Assembly: GCA_934047225.1 (NCBI GenBank)
Contig: OW204000.1
Coordinates: forward strand, 18,184,001 to 18,248,000
Reading direction: 5' to 3'
DNA from: Ypsolopha sequella
Taxonomy: Eukaryota > Arthropoda > Insecta > Lepidoptera > Ypsolophidae
Length of the DNA: 64,000 nt
The stretch's first letter is position 1; each line of letters starts with the position of its first letter. Made by a program: the position numbers and the translations under genes. Shown here one piece after another: positions 35,201-50,500 of the stretch. The notes beneath the pieces are model-generated. The model was not told where the DNA came from. It searched no databases and saw nothing but the letters and a program-made list of their open reading frames with translations.

Positions 35201-38200
35201 TGTTATAATATTACATTATAACACCGCGATTCTGCGCTGCGATTGGCCCAATAAAGTATTGTGTGCAACTGAACATAACTTCGTTCTCGTACAAATTATT
35301 CTCGCGTATAAGAAACAGCATGAAAATATTGTTCAAAGTCAAGCTGTTTTTAGACTAAAATTTGTTATTTCTTAAAAACCACTAATGGTATTTGTATGGT
35401 TTTTGCACTAAAATACAAGGAAAATATTGCTTAGACAAATAATTTATAGAATTGTTTTCCATCCATCGCGTCCATGTAAAAAGAATCCCTTCAAAAACAT
35501 AAAATGTACAAAAATGTCAAGTCTTGCAACGCAATCCTTCCACCTTAAAAAGTTGTAAGATCTTATTTAAAGCCAAGTCTGTTATTTTAGTGTGTATGGA
35601 AGCACCTTTTCATTTTAGTTAGTATGGGAGCACCTATTCAACAAATTTATCATTAATTGTTTCCTAATTAGTTACCTAACAACATTTAGTAACTGTATTA
35701 ATATTAGTCATCTTTATTTCTATACTAAAATATAGTGACTTCGCAATCGAATAGCAACATAATTAACTTATCAACCTTAAAACAATTTATTAGCGATCTG
35801 AGAAGATATTTCTACGCAGCAGCGCTTTATTTGTGCTGTGCGATTGCCAAGTAACTATATTTTATTATCCGATTTGCACTTAACCGGTTTTATTTTTTAT
35901 TTTTTAGCAAGTATGCTCTATTTTCGGAGATAAAGGTGGACATACATTTTTTTACAGTTTTGACCATCTAGTGTCACGAGGTAGAATTTGTTGTGGTAAA
36001 TGTCTTTAATGCAAAGCAGCATACCACCAACGCCATCTAGTGTCATGCAAATGTATAGATGCAGCTGGAAACATACACTTTGTATAGACTTTGTACGGAA
36101 ATATTAAATTACCAACCGCAAATAAAATATTTTAATTTTTTTGTTACAATGTACACTTAACACTAAAATTTCAAGTTCGTAGGCCTGCTAGAACACCTTT
36201 TGATGTTTTGATGATAGGTCAGTCAGATAGTCAGTCAGTGACAAAATAAGGGAACTTTGACTCGAGATATTTCGTAATTAAATATAGGTACAAACTTGTA
36301 ATTTGGGGGCTCAGTAAGTACTCTTGGTAACTGAAATTTCAAACTTCTAGCTTTACCCACAACAAAGATAAAAAAATCTTGAAAGTGCCGTGAGTTGCTT
36401 CGAGAAATGGATGGTTCGGCCGTACGGTGTTTTTTTTTTTTTGCGAGACTTGGCGGGTGCACTGCCGTGCCCCAGAATATTTTCTCCTATTTTGCGCTAT
36501 CCGAAAACCTAATAATGCAGTGCACGCTGACATGAACTTTATTTCCATATACCCCAAAATCAGTAATTTCAAAGTCAAATTGAACTTTCAAATATCGTCT
36601 AAAACTTCAAAAAAAAAAAACGCAATATAGTTCGAACCTTTATCTAGGTCTTCCTCGCATGTGTTACACGATCAGATAAACTTTGCTCGATAGAAATAAT
36701 TCACGAACACAGCATGTAACAAGACCTTTCAAATCATGCCATTTCCATAATTCCACTCTTTTTTTAACGAAACATATCTGGTAATATTGCTCTTTAAATT
36801 TTCTAGGTCGACCACGTAAGTGGGTTTTAATAAACACATCCCTTATTTTTAAACAATTTAAAAACCGATAAAAACAACGAAAAAGTACAAAAGTGTGGTT
36901 ATTTTCTTTAGTCCTTAGACGTAAATAAAAAGACAGAGAGTCACTCTTCTAGGATAAGAGCGCCTTAACTGTCTGTAACAATTTTGTAGGGTAAAGTTTC
37001 AGACGAAATGAAAATTCACGACAGAGCGCACTCCTTAGAACGGGTGAAGCAGGCCAAAAGTGAGACAGTTTCATGTTCGTATACGTCTTGAAACTCACAC
37101 ATGCGCAACCTGTCTCAGTTTTATATCGCGGCAACACTCACTAACACATGCTCACGAAACCTGCCTCACTTCAATGTAGACAGCGCTCCCTCTTGATGTA
37201 CTTATTTTGGGTAAAGTGAAAGTTTCTTTAGATAAGATATTCAATAAGTATGAGCAATACAGTATGTGGTTTCTTTTTAAAATCTATTTTCATATTTTAT
37301 CGATTTATAAATGTATTTAAAAATAAATCCAATGAACACCTGCAGGACACAACTAAAGTGAATATCGATAGTATTCTGGTAACAGTATCAAATTTCATTC
37401 AGGTTTAGATCCAATATTTTGATGTGAAATTTGACACTAAATTTATATTCACTCCACACGGTCAGCGACCCAATAGTTAAATGAACTTTTATAATACATC
37501 AATATTTGTATGGAAATGCCACAAAATACTAACTACCGTTATCGAGGTCAAAAGCCGTCTACAGAGTTAACGGTATGATGACCCGGGATCCTTGAATCGT
37601 TAATTTAGTTAAGGCGCTTACTAACGCCAACTTTTGTATTGGTACGAATTTCAACGGAAATCACTTTGAAATAAGGTTCATATCAGCGCGCATTGTAAAG
37701 CGACTGTTACGACCGACCGCGCAAAATAAGAGAAAATAATACCTATTAAATAGACGCTTATAGTTTAAGGCGCCCTTCCAGCATCAGAAAATGCATATAT
37801 TTATAAAGTTATTTCTCTTAAACGGTATGTTTCAAAATTATGTAAAAATATACTTATATTGTTAGTTGTATAAGTATAAAAATATACTTATATAGTAACA
37901 ACTTTATTTAAGCAAATTATTCTAAAGTCAAATTGTTTTTAAACTAAAATTAAGTAAAATTGGTTATTTCTTCGAAACCACTTATGGTATTTGTATGGTT
38001 CTTGCACTATTATACAAGGAAAATATTGCTTAGAAAAATCATTTATGGATTTTTTTCCGTCAATACCGTCCATGTAATAGTACATTACGATACGAGAGCG
38101 ATGAAACGTTTTTTTCTCGCACGAGTTTCGTATATTTTTTTATAGCACAAGTGCGGAAAATGCACAGTGTGCTATAAAAAAAATTATTTTCTCCAATTTT

Positions 38201-38511
38201 GCGCTATCCGGAGACCAACGTAATGCAGTACGCGCTGATATGAACGTTATTTCAATATAGTTTCTATCTATATTTGTACCAACACAGGTCGACTCAAGGT
38301 CGTTAGCGGCTACCTGGCCTTTAAGGCGGGTAGCACTGTGAAATTGGCGGGAAAATCGTAAAATTCACCTAATCACTAAAATCCGTTTTTTTTTTTTTTT
38401 TGCAAATATTTTGTTTCTGCAACTTTCCGTGACCGTGATTCGTTAGACTCAAAGTTCATAAGTAGTGCCAATATTCTTATTATTTGGAATGAATTATCAT
38501 CACACGATGAG

Positions 38512-38560
<49 letters not shown>

Positions 38561-41500
38561 AATCACCCGACACTCAACAAACTCATAATGGCAACAAACC
38601 TTTTGTATTATAAATTCCTCTTCTTTGCGAATAATTTATTAATTTAACCATATTATAATTGTTATGTTCCAATTTTTTATTAGTATGTTTAGTTTAGCAT
38701 AGTGAAATCCGTTATTGGCACAATAAGATGAATATCATGTTCAAGTAATCTGAATGTACTTGCTGTGGATTTTTGTTTATGAATAAAATAAATAAATAAA
38801 TAAATAAATGAATTTCCAAATATTCCAACATGCCAATTCAATAATTACAAAATGAATTATAAACTTAATATGCCAATTAATTATAAACTATTTAGAAAAT
38901 AAATTAAAAGTTTAAGAAAAAACATTCATATGGTTCACACCATATCAGCTTATGTGGTTATCTGATTAGTTCTGCTATTCGACGAGAAACTTGTTTGAAA
39001 AACGATTATTGTTTTCATATGGTTGTAGTTAGGCGTGATGCATACTATAGCTATAAAATGATAAATAAGTAAAATCGCTGGAGATGGTACAAGTACAAGG
39101 TATGTGTATGCAAAGCTTCAATTTTCCTAAATCAACAGGATGCAACGTATTCAACATTCAAAAATGTCAAATTTCACATTTTTACAAGGATGCGAGTATA
39201 AATTAAATAAATCGACCACGCCGCTTAGGGAATTTAAGCCAAAAACACAATTCCGTAAATATTTTTTCCTGCTGATGTTTTGGTGCTAAGAAAAAATATT
39301 ATATATATGTATATGTTGTTTACGATATATTCATATAATTTTTTTTCGAGCTTTCTGGTACATCAATAAACGGCTTTAGAAAGAACCCATTTGACGATAC
39401 TAGGCGCCTTAAGAAAATCGTGATCATCAGTTGTCTTGTCTCCAGTCTTCGTAAATACTTACAAAAGATCATAGAGATAAACAGGTACTCAATTAACTAT
39501 AGGTATACAACAATCCTAAAATGCTTTAGAAAATAGTATTATACCCAGCCATACTACAGTAGTTTTGGAAATGCTTTGTAGAAAACAAATTTTAAGTACA
39601 CACTTATTTATTTAGCATGACAAGAAATAGCAGACGATGATTTCCATTTAAGGCGCGTCACGCAGCATAATGCTGAGCTAAAAATAAAAAATAAAAAAAG
39701 AATATGCAGCACTCATCTCCAATATTTCGCCATAAAGTTCGACATTTAAATAATGTTTTACTTTACAAATTTTTTACTTTTTGTAGAGCAGACGGGCTCG
39801 AATGTGGAGGTACCACCATCTTACTTGGAGACCCCCACGAAGTAATTCGGGGGAGAGTAAGAGGACAGGCAAAAAACCAGGAGACCCAACATGCTGGGAC
39901 CAATGTATGGCGGTATATCCATCCCTAATAGCCGGGCCTTATATGGAACAGACTGGTGACGGGCAGCGGCGTCCTGCCCAGCGTGTGTGAGTATGGGCAA
40001 TTCTTCCAGGATGACCGCCGGGAGTGGCAAAGTCCTGGAAAGGCTATGTCCAGCAGTGGATGAACTAGGCTGATGGATGGATGGATTACTTTACAAATAA
40101 GTCGGAAATAAGTACTGACTTCATGCATCTAGACCAGGGATGGGCAAACTTTTTCCTACGTGGGCCAATATTTACAAACAGTATTTATGAAGGGCCAGGT
40201 TTTTGAATTTTTGGTAATTATTTATTCAAATTCAAATTCAAATAGTTTATTTTGCAAAGCAGGTATAGATATATACACTTTTTACACGTCAATTTTAATC
40301 TAATAAAGAAAATATATGTAATAAAATAATAAATGTACATGAACTAAATTAAAGGTTTATTTAATTTATGTAGCAATATATTTACGATTAAAATGATAGG
40401 TAAAATATATATTATACAAGGTAAAATCCAATCAGCCGCCCGAACCCATACCGGAGACCCGGCCAGGGACCAGGAACAAGGTTCAATGATCACCAACCGA
40501 GCCCCCAGCACGAATCCAGGCGGCCGACCAAATCCCATCCTATATACTACATACTAATAGGTTACATATATAAATACATGCCTACCTCCGCCCATTCGAT
40601 TAGTCTTGCTAAGAAGAAGGGCAAGAAACTTAGCAAGATCATGTCTTTTTTTTCAACATAAAACTTATACTATACAATATATGACTTATATCTACTCGTA
40701 CTTTAACCAAGGGATAAGAAAATACAAGACAGCAGGAATTCAGGTTAATGAAAAAAAGAAAAACATATATATCTTTGTCTACCTGTCTCATATAGTCCTT
40801 TTCCTTTTACAGTCTGTAATCAATTAATGTTTACACCTTAGAGGAATCATAAGTTAAGAAATTATACTATTTAATTAAATTATAACTTAAATGAAAGTAT
40901 TCGTATTTTCCGAAGTAGTTGGTTTTTCTCATGGGTTTCAAAAACATCAAAAGATCTCTTATTTATGCAAAATTTAAGGATAATAATGAACTATACATAT
41001 GCGGCTTTAACACTAACGTGTGATTGTTGTTTACTATGCCAACCGTTTCACCGATACAAATCAAGGCGAGTGTCGTTCTTAGGACGATGACGACGTGGCG
41101 TTCACCGCCGTTGTCAAACCGGCAAGTTGCCAGTGCCTGTTTGACAATGACGGCGATCGGTTGGCATATGAAAAAATTAAATAAAAAAAATATGAAAATA
41201 TATTTATTTAACTTACATGAATTTTTACAATACATGCGTATAAAACAGTGGTCCCCACGCTAAGCCTAACTTGTCCTGCGGGTCAACAACATTCACACGT
41301 GAGTGTTAAAGCCGCATGTAATATTAGTATGTCAGCTCACGCGAGTTTTAATAATATTATAAGGCACCTACACTTTATTTTTTTTTATATTTTTCAAGCG
41401 AGCGGGTGGCCACAATAGGAAACCAAGTGAAGCAAAATAATATAAAATCGTGCACATAAAATGAATGATAAATACTTTACATTGTAATAACCACTTTATC

Positions 41501-44500
41501 GACTGTCGATGTATGGGAAATGTAACCTTGATGTAGTACTATTCGCAATATGTGAACTTAGCTTAGAATAAAATTTATACTTATTTTTATCTTTTCATGC
41601 AAAACTGGCTAACAAAAATTTGCCTTTTTTTAAATCAATCAGAGGGGACTTTTTAGGTCCTCGGCCCTCGTTTGTATAACTCCACCATACGTAATTGGTG
41701 ATTGTACTCGTTCATACGAACAACTTTAACAAAAGAACCTAGGTACGAATAAGAATTATTATTCGTAAAAGGAATCAGCTCTCAAATTGTGAAATAAAAA
41801 ATCAGCCAAGTGCGAGTTGGACTCGCGCACGAAGGCTTCTGTACCATTATCTATAAAAACGGCAAAAAAAACATATCTGTTTTATAGGAGCCCCCTTAAA
41901 TATTTATTTTATTCTGTTTTTAAGTATTTTTTGTCATACCGGCAACAGAAATACATCATCTGTGAAAATTTCAACTGTCTCTAGCACGGTTCATGAGATA
42001 CAGCCTGGTGACAGACGGACAGACGGACGGACGGACGGACAGCGGGGTCTTAGTAATAGCTTCCCGTTGGTTACCCTTTCGGTACGGAACCCTAAAAATA
42101 AGCTGTTACATAGAAAAGTTAAATAGGTACCTACTCGACAAAAATGTATGAAAGAGTTGATTTCTTTTTCACAGTTTAAGGGTTGGCTCCATCACAGTAA
42201 CCAGTAAGTTCTCTCACCAGTTTTCATTTCCATAACCACTTAAATTTTACGGTGCAGTTTTTAGCTTTTTTAGGGCCACCAGAAACCACCTCCCCAAACA
42301 TGAATTTTTGGTTAAATTCTACGTAATTTTTTTCTTCAGGTTTGACCTAATCGACGTGCCAGCGGAAGTCCGGTCTCTCCTCGCGGAAATGACCAAAGTG
42401 GTGACAAGCAACCTGCTGGCTGAATGTGGTGGAAACGTGACTGAGATGGTGGACAAGCCAGTAATCGTGAAATTCTCCATCACCTCTCCCAGCCTGGCTC
42501 TGACCTGGGATACCAGTGAGCAATACATGCTGGATGTGCAGAGTAAAGGTGGGTTTACAAGATTTTCTAAAGCACATCAGTTGGTTTACCGAGAGTTTGA
42601 ACTTGGCTCCCTGACCTCTCCTGTTTTAGGTAATTTTATTGGCATGGAATTGTCGTAATAGGTGTGTCAGGATCGTAGCAAATGGAAGTCAGTAGTCCCT
42701 GCCTGTCCCTTTAGAGATAGGCGTATGTATGTATATCGTCACTAAAATCTCGAAGAAACAAACACTGGGACATTCAACTAGTCTAGCATAGCAAACCATA
42801 TCGAGCTGGATAGCGCGTTATACAGGGATAGACATGTTTCATAGAGCGAAGGCACTACGGAAAAAAAATCGACACTTTTAGAACTTGTATATCTACTTCA
42901 GTACAGAAGGAATTATTTTGATAAAATAGTATATTATTTTTGGAATCTTTTTCTAGGGATATGTTAAATTGAAATTGAAATTTAAAAAAAAAACTGAAAT
43001 TTCAAAATTGCCATTAATGGGTACTGAACTACTTACAAACCGTGTCGTCACTTCAAGTGCGAATATATCCTAAAACAATCGGAATTCGATAGTATATGTA
43101 TGTTTTTGATGATAGACACCCAGTCCAGATGGCAACTTGAGATACATAATAGGCCCTCTGGTTAAACGAAATTTTGATAGCAACTTGATTACATTTTACA
43201 TTAATAAAAAACCGACTTTTTGCTACTTTTCCTCGAATCCATCCCTCTCACACTGGGGGTTTTTTCGCATATGGAGTAACAGGGACACTAAAACATTTAC
43301 ATATCGCTTTAAAGCTCGATATAGTCTGCTAGGATAAGCGGCTTACAAGTTACATGCACAGCATAAAAGGAACCTAAGTCTAGCATCCTACTTATAGCCC
43401 AGGAGGTAGCGTTGCATTTTATGTAGTGTTTTTACGCCGATCGATTGTTACATTTTTCGATAGGTCAGGACCCGTAGCATAGTGCTTAATCGCGCGCGAC
43501 GCCAAGTGCAAGGAGCGTACTGCTTAATCGCATAAAACATTGTGTCACCCTTTTCGCACTTGTGATTCAACTAAGTCGAATCGCGCGCGGTTAAATGCTG
43601 TGCTACGGGCCCTGGTGGAGCTAATATAAATGAACCAAGCGTCACCTGACGCACCCGCGTTGGGTGGGATGTGAGATGTTGCGAAAGTGATAAAAAAAAA
43701 TAGTACGACGACTCAATCTTTTTTATATACATATACAATACAGTTGACATCATAATGAGCAGCTGACGCTCGGTACATTAATTAGTTGTCCGGGATCAAC
43801 TATTGATATCAAAATCAGGTTACTATGTCTTTTCCATTTGAAACGTTACTTCCCGGACTATTATGGCTACAAAAAAAAACTACATACTCGTAATTCTATC
43901 TTATTTATTATGAATAATGGTTTATTGTAATAATAATGCACTCAACAACATTGTTATCTTGAACACTTCCTGTTATCTACATAATTATTTCTACACGCAG
44001 AAAAAAACCGGTCGCAACGTGTGCAGTTTTACATTGTGAGCAAATATTTGTGAAAATAACTAAAGTACTTAGATATAACAGCAAAGCACTCTTTGCTGCC
44101 CCAGCATTTTTCATTTTTTTATCGTCTTTGTTATGTTATCTTAAAGGAGTAAATATGGGATTCACATTTATAATATTGTGGTAGGTATTTACAATTCATG
44201 AGCACTTCGTTATTACCGCAAAGGAGTATTCTGCGGAATTCAAATGGGTAAAGTTTGTATGGTGTAGCCTTGTAGTCTCCAGCCAAAATTGGTTCCGCGC
44301 CCAGCTCGAGGTGTTCCATGTGATGACCATTGGACGGTGAAGCGGTGATGGTGTGATGATGTCTGATAGAAACTTAACACTTCCACTTTGTCTTATTCAC
44401 AATACTCTTTTCGCAAAATTAAGATTGCTGCGCCAGCAACTCAACTCTATTGGCTCCTATTTCGCAATCCTTTTTTGTTATTTTGACAATAGTTTTTTTT

Positions 44501-47500
44501 GCGTGTAGTTCGGTGAACGTAGTCCCTGGTATATGTACTTAAACTTCATTTATTGAAAAAGGCGTTACTTTGCGGAAGTCCATCATGAATTTGTGGATAT
44601 TTACAAGGTGACTTTTTGATCATCGTCCAAATTCATACTGGAGGCTTAATAAGTGATCACTATCTTGGATCAGTAACAATTTTTGTGAAATTAGTAAATT
44701 GAAATTTCGGCTTCCCATATAAATTCAGTTCCACTCCCGAGTGAATCACTATGGGGAGTCGAAATTTCATTTTACGAATTTCACCAAAATTGTTATTGAT
44801 CCATGATACTGATCACTTACCAAGCCACCAGTATGAATTTGGACGATGATCAAAAATTCACCTTGTATATTAATAATTTGCAATATTCCGCTAAACACAC
44901 TTACCATGCTATTCAAAACGCAGACTCTAGCACCGCCCGCTTACCCGCATAAAACATTCTTAAGCAAAGCAAGCAGTACGAGCACAAATTAGAGCAATCT
45001 TAAGGCCCTTAATACCGCCAAATGGGTACTTTCTAAAGCCTACTCCTCTTTTATGGCCAAACCAAAAATATTGAAAAAATGTATTATGGATTATCAACTC
45101 TAGGACAACATATGCAACATTTTTCTTTTTCGTACCACCAAAACTTCTATATGAAAAATTGTTTCAACTGAATGGTGTTTTTTGGCTTGAATTTCCTACT
45201 GCTCCTAAGCGGCTTAGGTGATTTAATTCATTTATGCTTTGATAAATAGATAAACTTGATAGCTATAAATATAACATAGAATTATTCAATCGAACAATGA
45301 CGCCCATGTGAAAAGTATTATTTTCTCCTATTTTGCCCTTTCAAGGACGCAGCGAGCGTCGTAACAGCCACCACGCATTGTGCACTGATTTGAACGTTAT
45401 TTCAATGTCGTTTCCGTCGATATTCATACAGACAAACATCGAGCTGCTAACAAGCAAGAAAACGAATCGAAACGTTTTTGAGGTGAAACACTGCAACTAA
45501 TGGTCCCACTATCTTTCCCTTGCAGTCAACGACATATCCGTCAACGTTGTAGCTGACACAATATATGGAGCGCGTCATGCTCTGGAATCCTTCACGCAAC
45601 TGGTCTCGTCGAGCAGATCGGAGTTTTCAAACCAAAAACAATGTGGTCTCTACCTTGCGTCCGGGGCAAAGATCCGGGATAAACCTGTCTACAAACACCG
45701 GGGTTTCCTTCTTGATACTGCTAGAAACTTCATACCGATAGAAGATATCAAGAGGATGATGGATGGCATGGCGGCTTCTAAAATGAATGTCTTTCATTGG
45801 CATGTGACGGATTCACACAGTTTTCCATTGGAGTCGCTTAGAGTACCACAGTTCACTAGGTATGTATAAGAAATATATAGAAGCTAGTCTAGCATGGCAA
45901 ACCATATCATGATTTAACCGCTCGATACAACATAGGTAGATCAACAGTGAGAGAGAGCACTGGTTTGCTATGCTAGATTCTTGCACTAAAATACAAGGAA
46001 AATATTGCTGATTATTGCAAAACGGCTCACCTCAATAACTAACTATCCCGATAGCTTATATATTGCTTAAAATATTGCTTGGAAAAATCATATATGGATT
46101 TTTTTTCCGTCCTTCGCGTCCATGTGAAAAGTATTATTTTCTCTTACTTTGCGCTATCCCGAGACACAGCGACGACGTAATGCAGTGTGCGCTGATATTT
46201 GTGTTATTTCAATATAGTTTCTGTCGATATTTGTACCGACAAACATCAATGGTGGGCTACCCCTGCAATAAGGGTGTTGACGAGCCTCTTCCTGGATTGA
46301 AGCGCCGCGCCAGCAGGCAGCACGTAGAGCAAATTTTTTCCCATTTTTCTTATATTTGTTCAGACAATAGAAACAGACGATCTATCTTTCGAAGTTCCTT
46401 TGTCTATGATTGTAGTAGTGACGTGTACAGATAAGCACGTTTTGTGAGTGTTGCTTGTTTTTTAGCGCACCCGAGGTCACGCACACTAGAAAAAAGTAGA
46501 AAATATCCAAACGGACTTTGTGAGATTGAATACCTGCATCTAATGTTCACAAGTAAATGATTCTTATTCTTAGAAAAAGCGACAATATTTACTAAAAACC
46601 AAATAACAATATTCTAATGATAATCCTTAACAAAAATGAGTTTAGAACTAAAATACTAATCTTTAAGACATGAAATTAACACTGCGTTTTGTTTTCAACA
46701 TGATAATAGTAGTTTATGCTACTAGGGCGAAAAAGAATAAATCACGAGGACGATTTTAAACTTAACCGAGTAATTTATTGCTCTTACGCCCGTGTATCAT
46801 ACTACGTTTTTCAATGCATCGTGTGAGGAAATAAAACAAATATAATCTCGTGAACTTTAAATTATGATTGGCTCAGAAGGACTGTATCCAGAGCCGTTAA
46901 ACAATGGGAATAAAAGTATGGAAAGGTTGCAGGTTAGCCAATCATTGTAAATAAATAAAAAAAAAATAATAATAAAGTCCTAGGGCAAAATAATCGACTT
47001 TCTGTTCGGTTTTGATGCATAAAAAGTGGGCCTTTACGAGCACTTGCATTGAAAATATTGTTTCAGATATGGTGCGTACACTGCTGCGGAAATTTATACA
47101 GTAGAAGAAGTACAAGATCTGATAAAATACGCTCAAATTCGCGGCATTCGTGTTGTCATCGAAATTGATGCACCAGCTCACGCTGGCAACGGATGGCAGT
47201 GGGGAAAGGTATTTCTTTTTATTTTTAAAGGAAGAGCACATTACCTTGGACCATATAATACGGAACTAGGCAAGCGCAAGCATTTCCCGAAGTACATGAA
47301 CAATTTGTTTGTGTAAGTTTCAAATTCTCTCTTAGTGCATCTATTCTCTTAGTGCATCTCCGGATACTGTGAGTGTTGTGTGCCGTGTTTATGCGGGTAA
47401 AAGAAAAATACTTCGGTCGTCACCTGCATCTCATCACTGCGCCTCGCCATACTTGCCAGTTTCCCGTAGACCACGAGACATGCAACTGTCTCGAAACGTC

Positions 47501-50500
47501 GGGTGTCCCCTTTTCGTAAAAAAGGTAAAAATTTATCGCGGTAGACCCGATTATATATATTATAATGTGTAAGTTTGCTTGTGTGCGCGTTTTGTGTTTG
47601 TGTTATCTTGCGATTAGTGTAACGTATTAATTTTTCGCAAGAGTGTGCGTCAGTCAGTGAGTAAATGTGTGCTGTGCGTGTTTACCTCCCTTCTCGCGGA
47701 AAATGGCAGAATGAATTTAGTACTAAGAGTCGCGCTTTGCCACGTCCCCTGTTAAATGGTCTAAGCATATAGGTAATTGCTGATGTCGGGCTCTACTGTG
47801 GAGGTACAACCCTAAAGTTATTCTGGGGTGAGTAAGAAGACAGCTGTTAAACTGGCACATCCAGGGAGCCCACCATGCCTGGCACCAATTTATGGCGGTA
47901 TAGTTATCCACTCCCAGTTACAAACAACGGCGGCGTCTGATGCGAGAGTGTTGATGCTCACCAACCCGCCTGCCCAGCGTGTGTGAGTATGGGCATTACT
48001 ACCAGAGGACCACCAAGTGTAGCGAAATCTTGGGAAGGAATATGTTCAACAGTGGACGAAAAAAGACTGAGGATGTATGGACGGCTGTATTGCGTCTTTT
48101 AAAATAAATGCATCCCTAGGAAATTACACGTCACCACGGTAAGTACTCTTACTACTACTACTAAAAACTTATAATTGTCTGTATATTATTCACCACAACT
48201 TCATAAGCGTCCATTTAATCGTATTTATAGTTATTAGAAAAAATCTAGCATATTTAAAGGGCTTTCCAATAAGGTATAGATTATTCTTGTACAGCTATAA
48301 AAAAGGTAGCTACGCTGCGTTGTGGTCATGATGTGACATGATTTCGATGTCGATGCGATGACGTATAGTTGGGACCAGAAAAAGAAGCGAGTAAAAAACA
48401 AAAAAATTTGCTGTCGTCTGTACAGTAATGTACTTTATCTTTTTCTTAAATACAAAAGTTCTTCATCTAGAGATCATGAGGAATCCATCGATATGTCCCA
48501 GTATTAAGTAAATTGAGACGTTTGTCAAAATCAATGGCCTGCCGATCAAAGATTTCAAAAGTAAAGATAAGCTCTTACCGTAGTATGACAGCACCAAAAT
48601 GTTTCCACCTGTAAATGGGAATTTAATGGGAATCCACGTTTGGAAACAATGCTCATCTGAACAAAGTGATAGTTGGACGCCTTAAGTGCACTTAAAGTTT
48701 TTAATTTTTATGACTTTAGTGGTCTGATCAGTTTGCTGAACGTATGTAGACAGATTGCGCACTCATATTGTGCGCGCGCTGGCATTATGTTAACGCACAC
48801 ATTCAAAAACAATGCAATAGATTTTAAGTGCCAGGGCTCATCTAAACTTTTGAAATCTTTGCTGCCGATAGACTAAGTATAAACTGTGTATTGAAAATTG
48901 TGCATTTTAGTATGTATAGTTATCAGCTTTACCAATTATTATACCTCGACTCGATAACCAAAATTTCACCGTTATGCTAGTATTGAATTGAATTTTGTTT
49001 CCCAGGAATATGGTTTTGGAGATATGGTAGTATGTGCCAACTCACAACCTTGGAGGCAGCTGTGCATCCAACCACCATGTGGGCAGCTGAACCCAGCTAA
49101 TCCATCCATGTATACTGTTCTGAGAGACCTATATAGGGACATTGCGGAATACCTGCCCAAGCCAGCACTGTTCCATATGGGTGGAGATGAAGTGAGTTTC
49201 CATTTTTGCAAAATTATTTATACAAAGGGGTTTGAACATTTTTGTATGCAGGCTGACATACCAAGAAACCCTTATTTTAAGTTTTTGTCAACTTATGTCG
49301 ATTGATGCCATAAAACTACAGCCTGATTATTTTCTCATTTTTGCCGGTTTGGTTTCCGGCATAAGCAACAGAATTTTCGAATATTTTTGAATGCTGTTTT
49401 AGTTATTAAAAAAAAAAAAAAAAACATACAGTCGAATTGAGAACCGCCTCCTTTTTGAAGTCGGTTAAAAATAAAGGAATGTTTTCTTTGAGTAAAATCT
49501 GCTAAGTACTATCGATATCCGGTGACAGCAAGTTACTTTCCTTCAACCGACTGCTTTTAATTTCCACCATGATGCATATTCACCATGGGCTCCGGCAGAA
49601 AAAAAAATCAATAGGCTGTTGTAACCGCCAAGGACCTTGAGTCAACCTGTGTCGGTACAAATATCGACGGAGTTAACCATGAGGTTTTAATAATACTCGT
49701 ATCATTGATATCTAGCTTTATACAGAAAGATGCGAGTAAGACTTGCGTACCTAGAGTTCCGTATTGTGGACGATAAATTTAATTTTGTCATTTTTTTCGT
49801 GAATTTCTCAACTGCTTTAGTTTTTCTATAATCTTTACGTAAACACATATTACAATGATTTTTTTCGGTCCACCAGTTTTGGAGGTAAGGGGGAGGACAT
49901 ACATTTTTATGGTTTTTCAGGGATTTTTCGAAATAGATGCAATTTACAATCAACTTTTTAATACCTACAATTTGGTACCCATATTTTAAGTTTCTTGAAA
50001 ATATTATTTTTTTCTTCTTTTTTATATTCCTCATTTGTGCTTAACTTTTTTTTAAACACTATGATCTATAATCATCATTTTTTTCATATTTTTCGGTCTA
50101 CCAGTTTTCTCGAAACCAGTGCCTGAAAATGTAGTAAAAGTATATATTTTTACAATCAACTTTTTAATATCCACAATTTAATACCCATAGTGTATTTTAA
50201 GGATAATACTTTTTATTTTTCTCATTTTTGTTTTGGACATATTTTGGACAATTTCAAACTTTTCATAATTTTTTTACACCGTAATATGTGGGCAAATTAA
50301 TTCTATATTTGTGCCAAATTTCATGCTTTTATCTTTAACGTTGCCAAAGTTATGAGGCTGTGACAGACGGACAACGGAGTCTCACCATAAAGGTTCCTTT
50401 TGTACCTTTTAGGTACTGTGGAACCCTAAAAACAAAAAAAAATAAAGATAACTTTAGAAAAAAAAAACAAATACAACGATTGTTTCCGTTGGAAAAGTGT

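Larger units (their letters stand above)
31046..42339. other. Gene B intron 2 (11.3 kb)
   Basis: GT-AG. It is filled by repeats: the inverted arm at 31105-31360, a CGGACAGAC-type repeat at 32535-32750, elements at 33174-33885 and 33892-34627, copies of a TTTTGCGCTATCC repeat, a CA microsatellite, an RTE-like tail at 39785-40090, a fold-back at 40996-41320 and another CGGACAGAC-type repeat at 41790-42095. No nested gene was found. Confidence 0.8.
42549..45525. other. Gene B intron 3
   Basis: 2977 bases, GT-AG, with repeats at 42847-43325, 43469-43612, 44601-44870 and about 45290-45440. No gene inside. Confidence 0.8.

Noticed and set aside
38465..38647. Open frame with repeated Thr-His
   Set aside because: It is the translation of the CA microsatellite.
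40344..40538. Minus-strand frame MGFGRPPGFVLGARLV
   Set aside because: It lies in a repeat-like block next to a retroelement tail and shows no domain.
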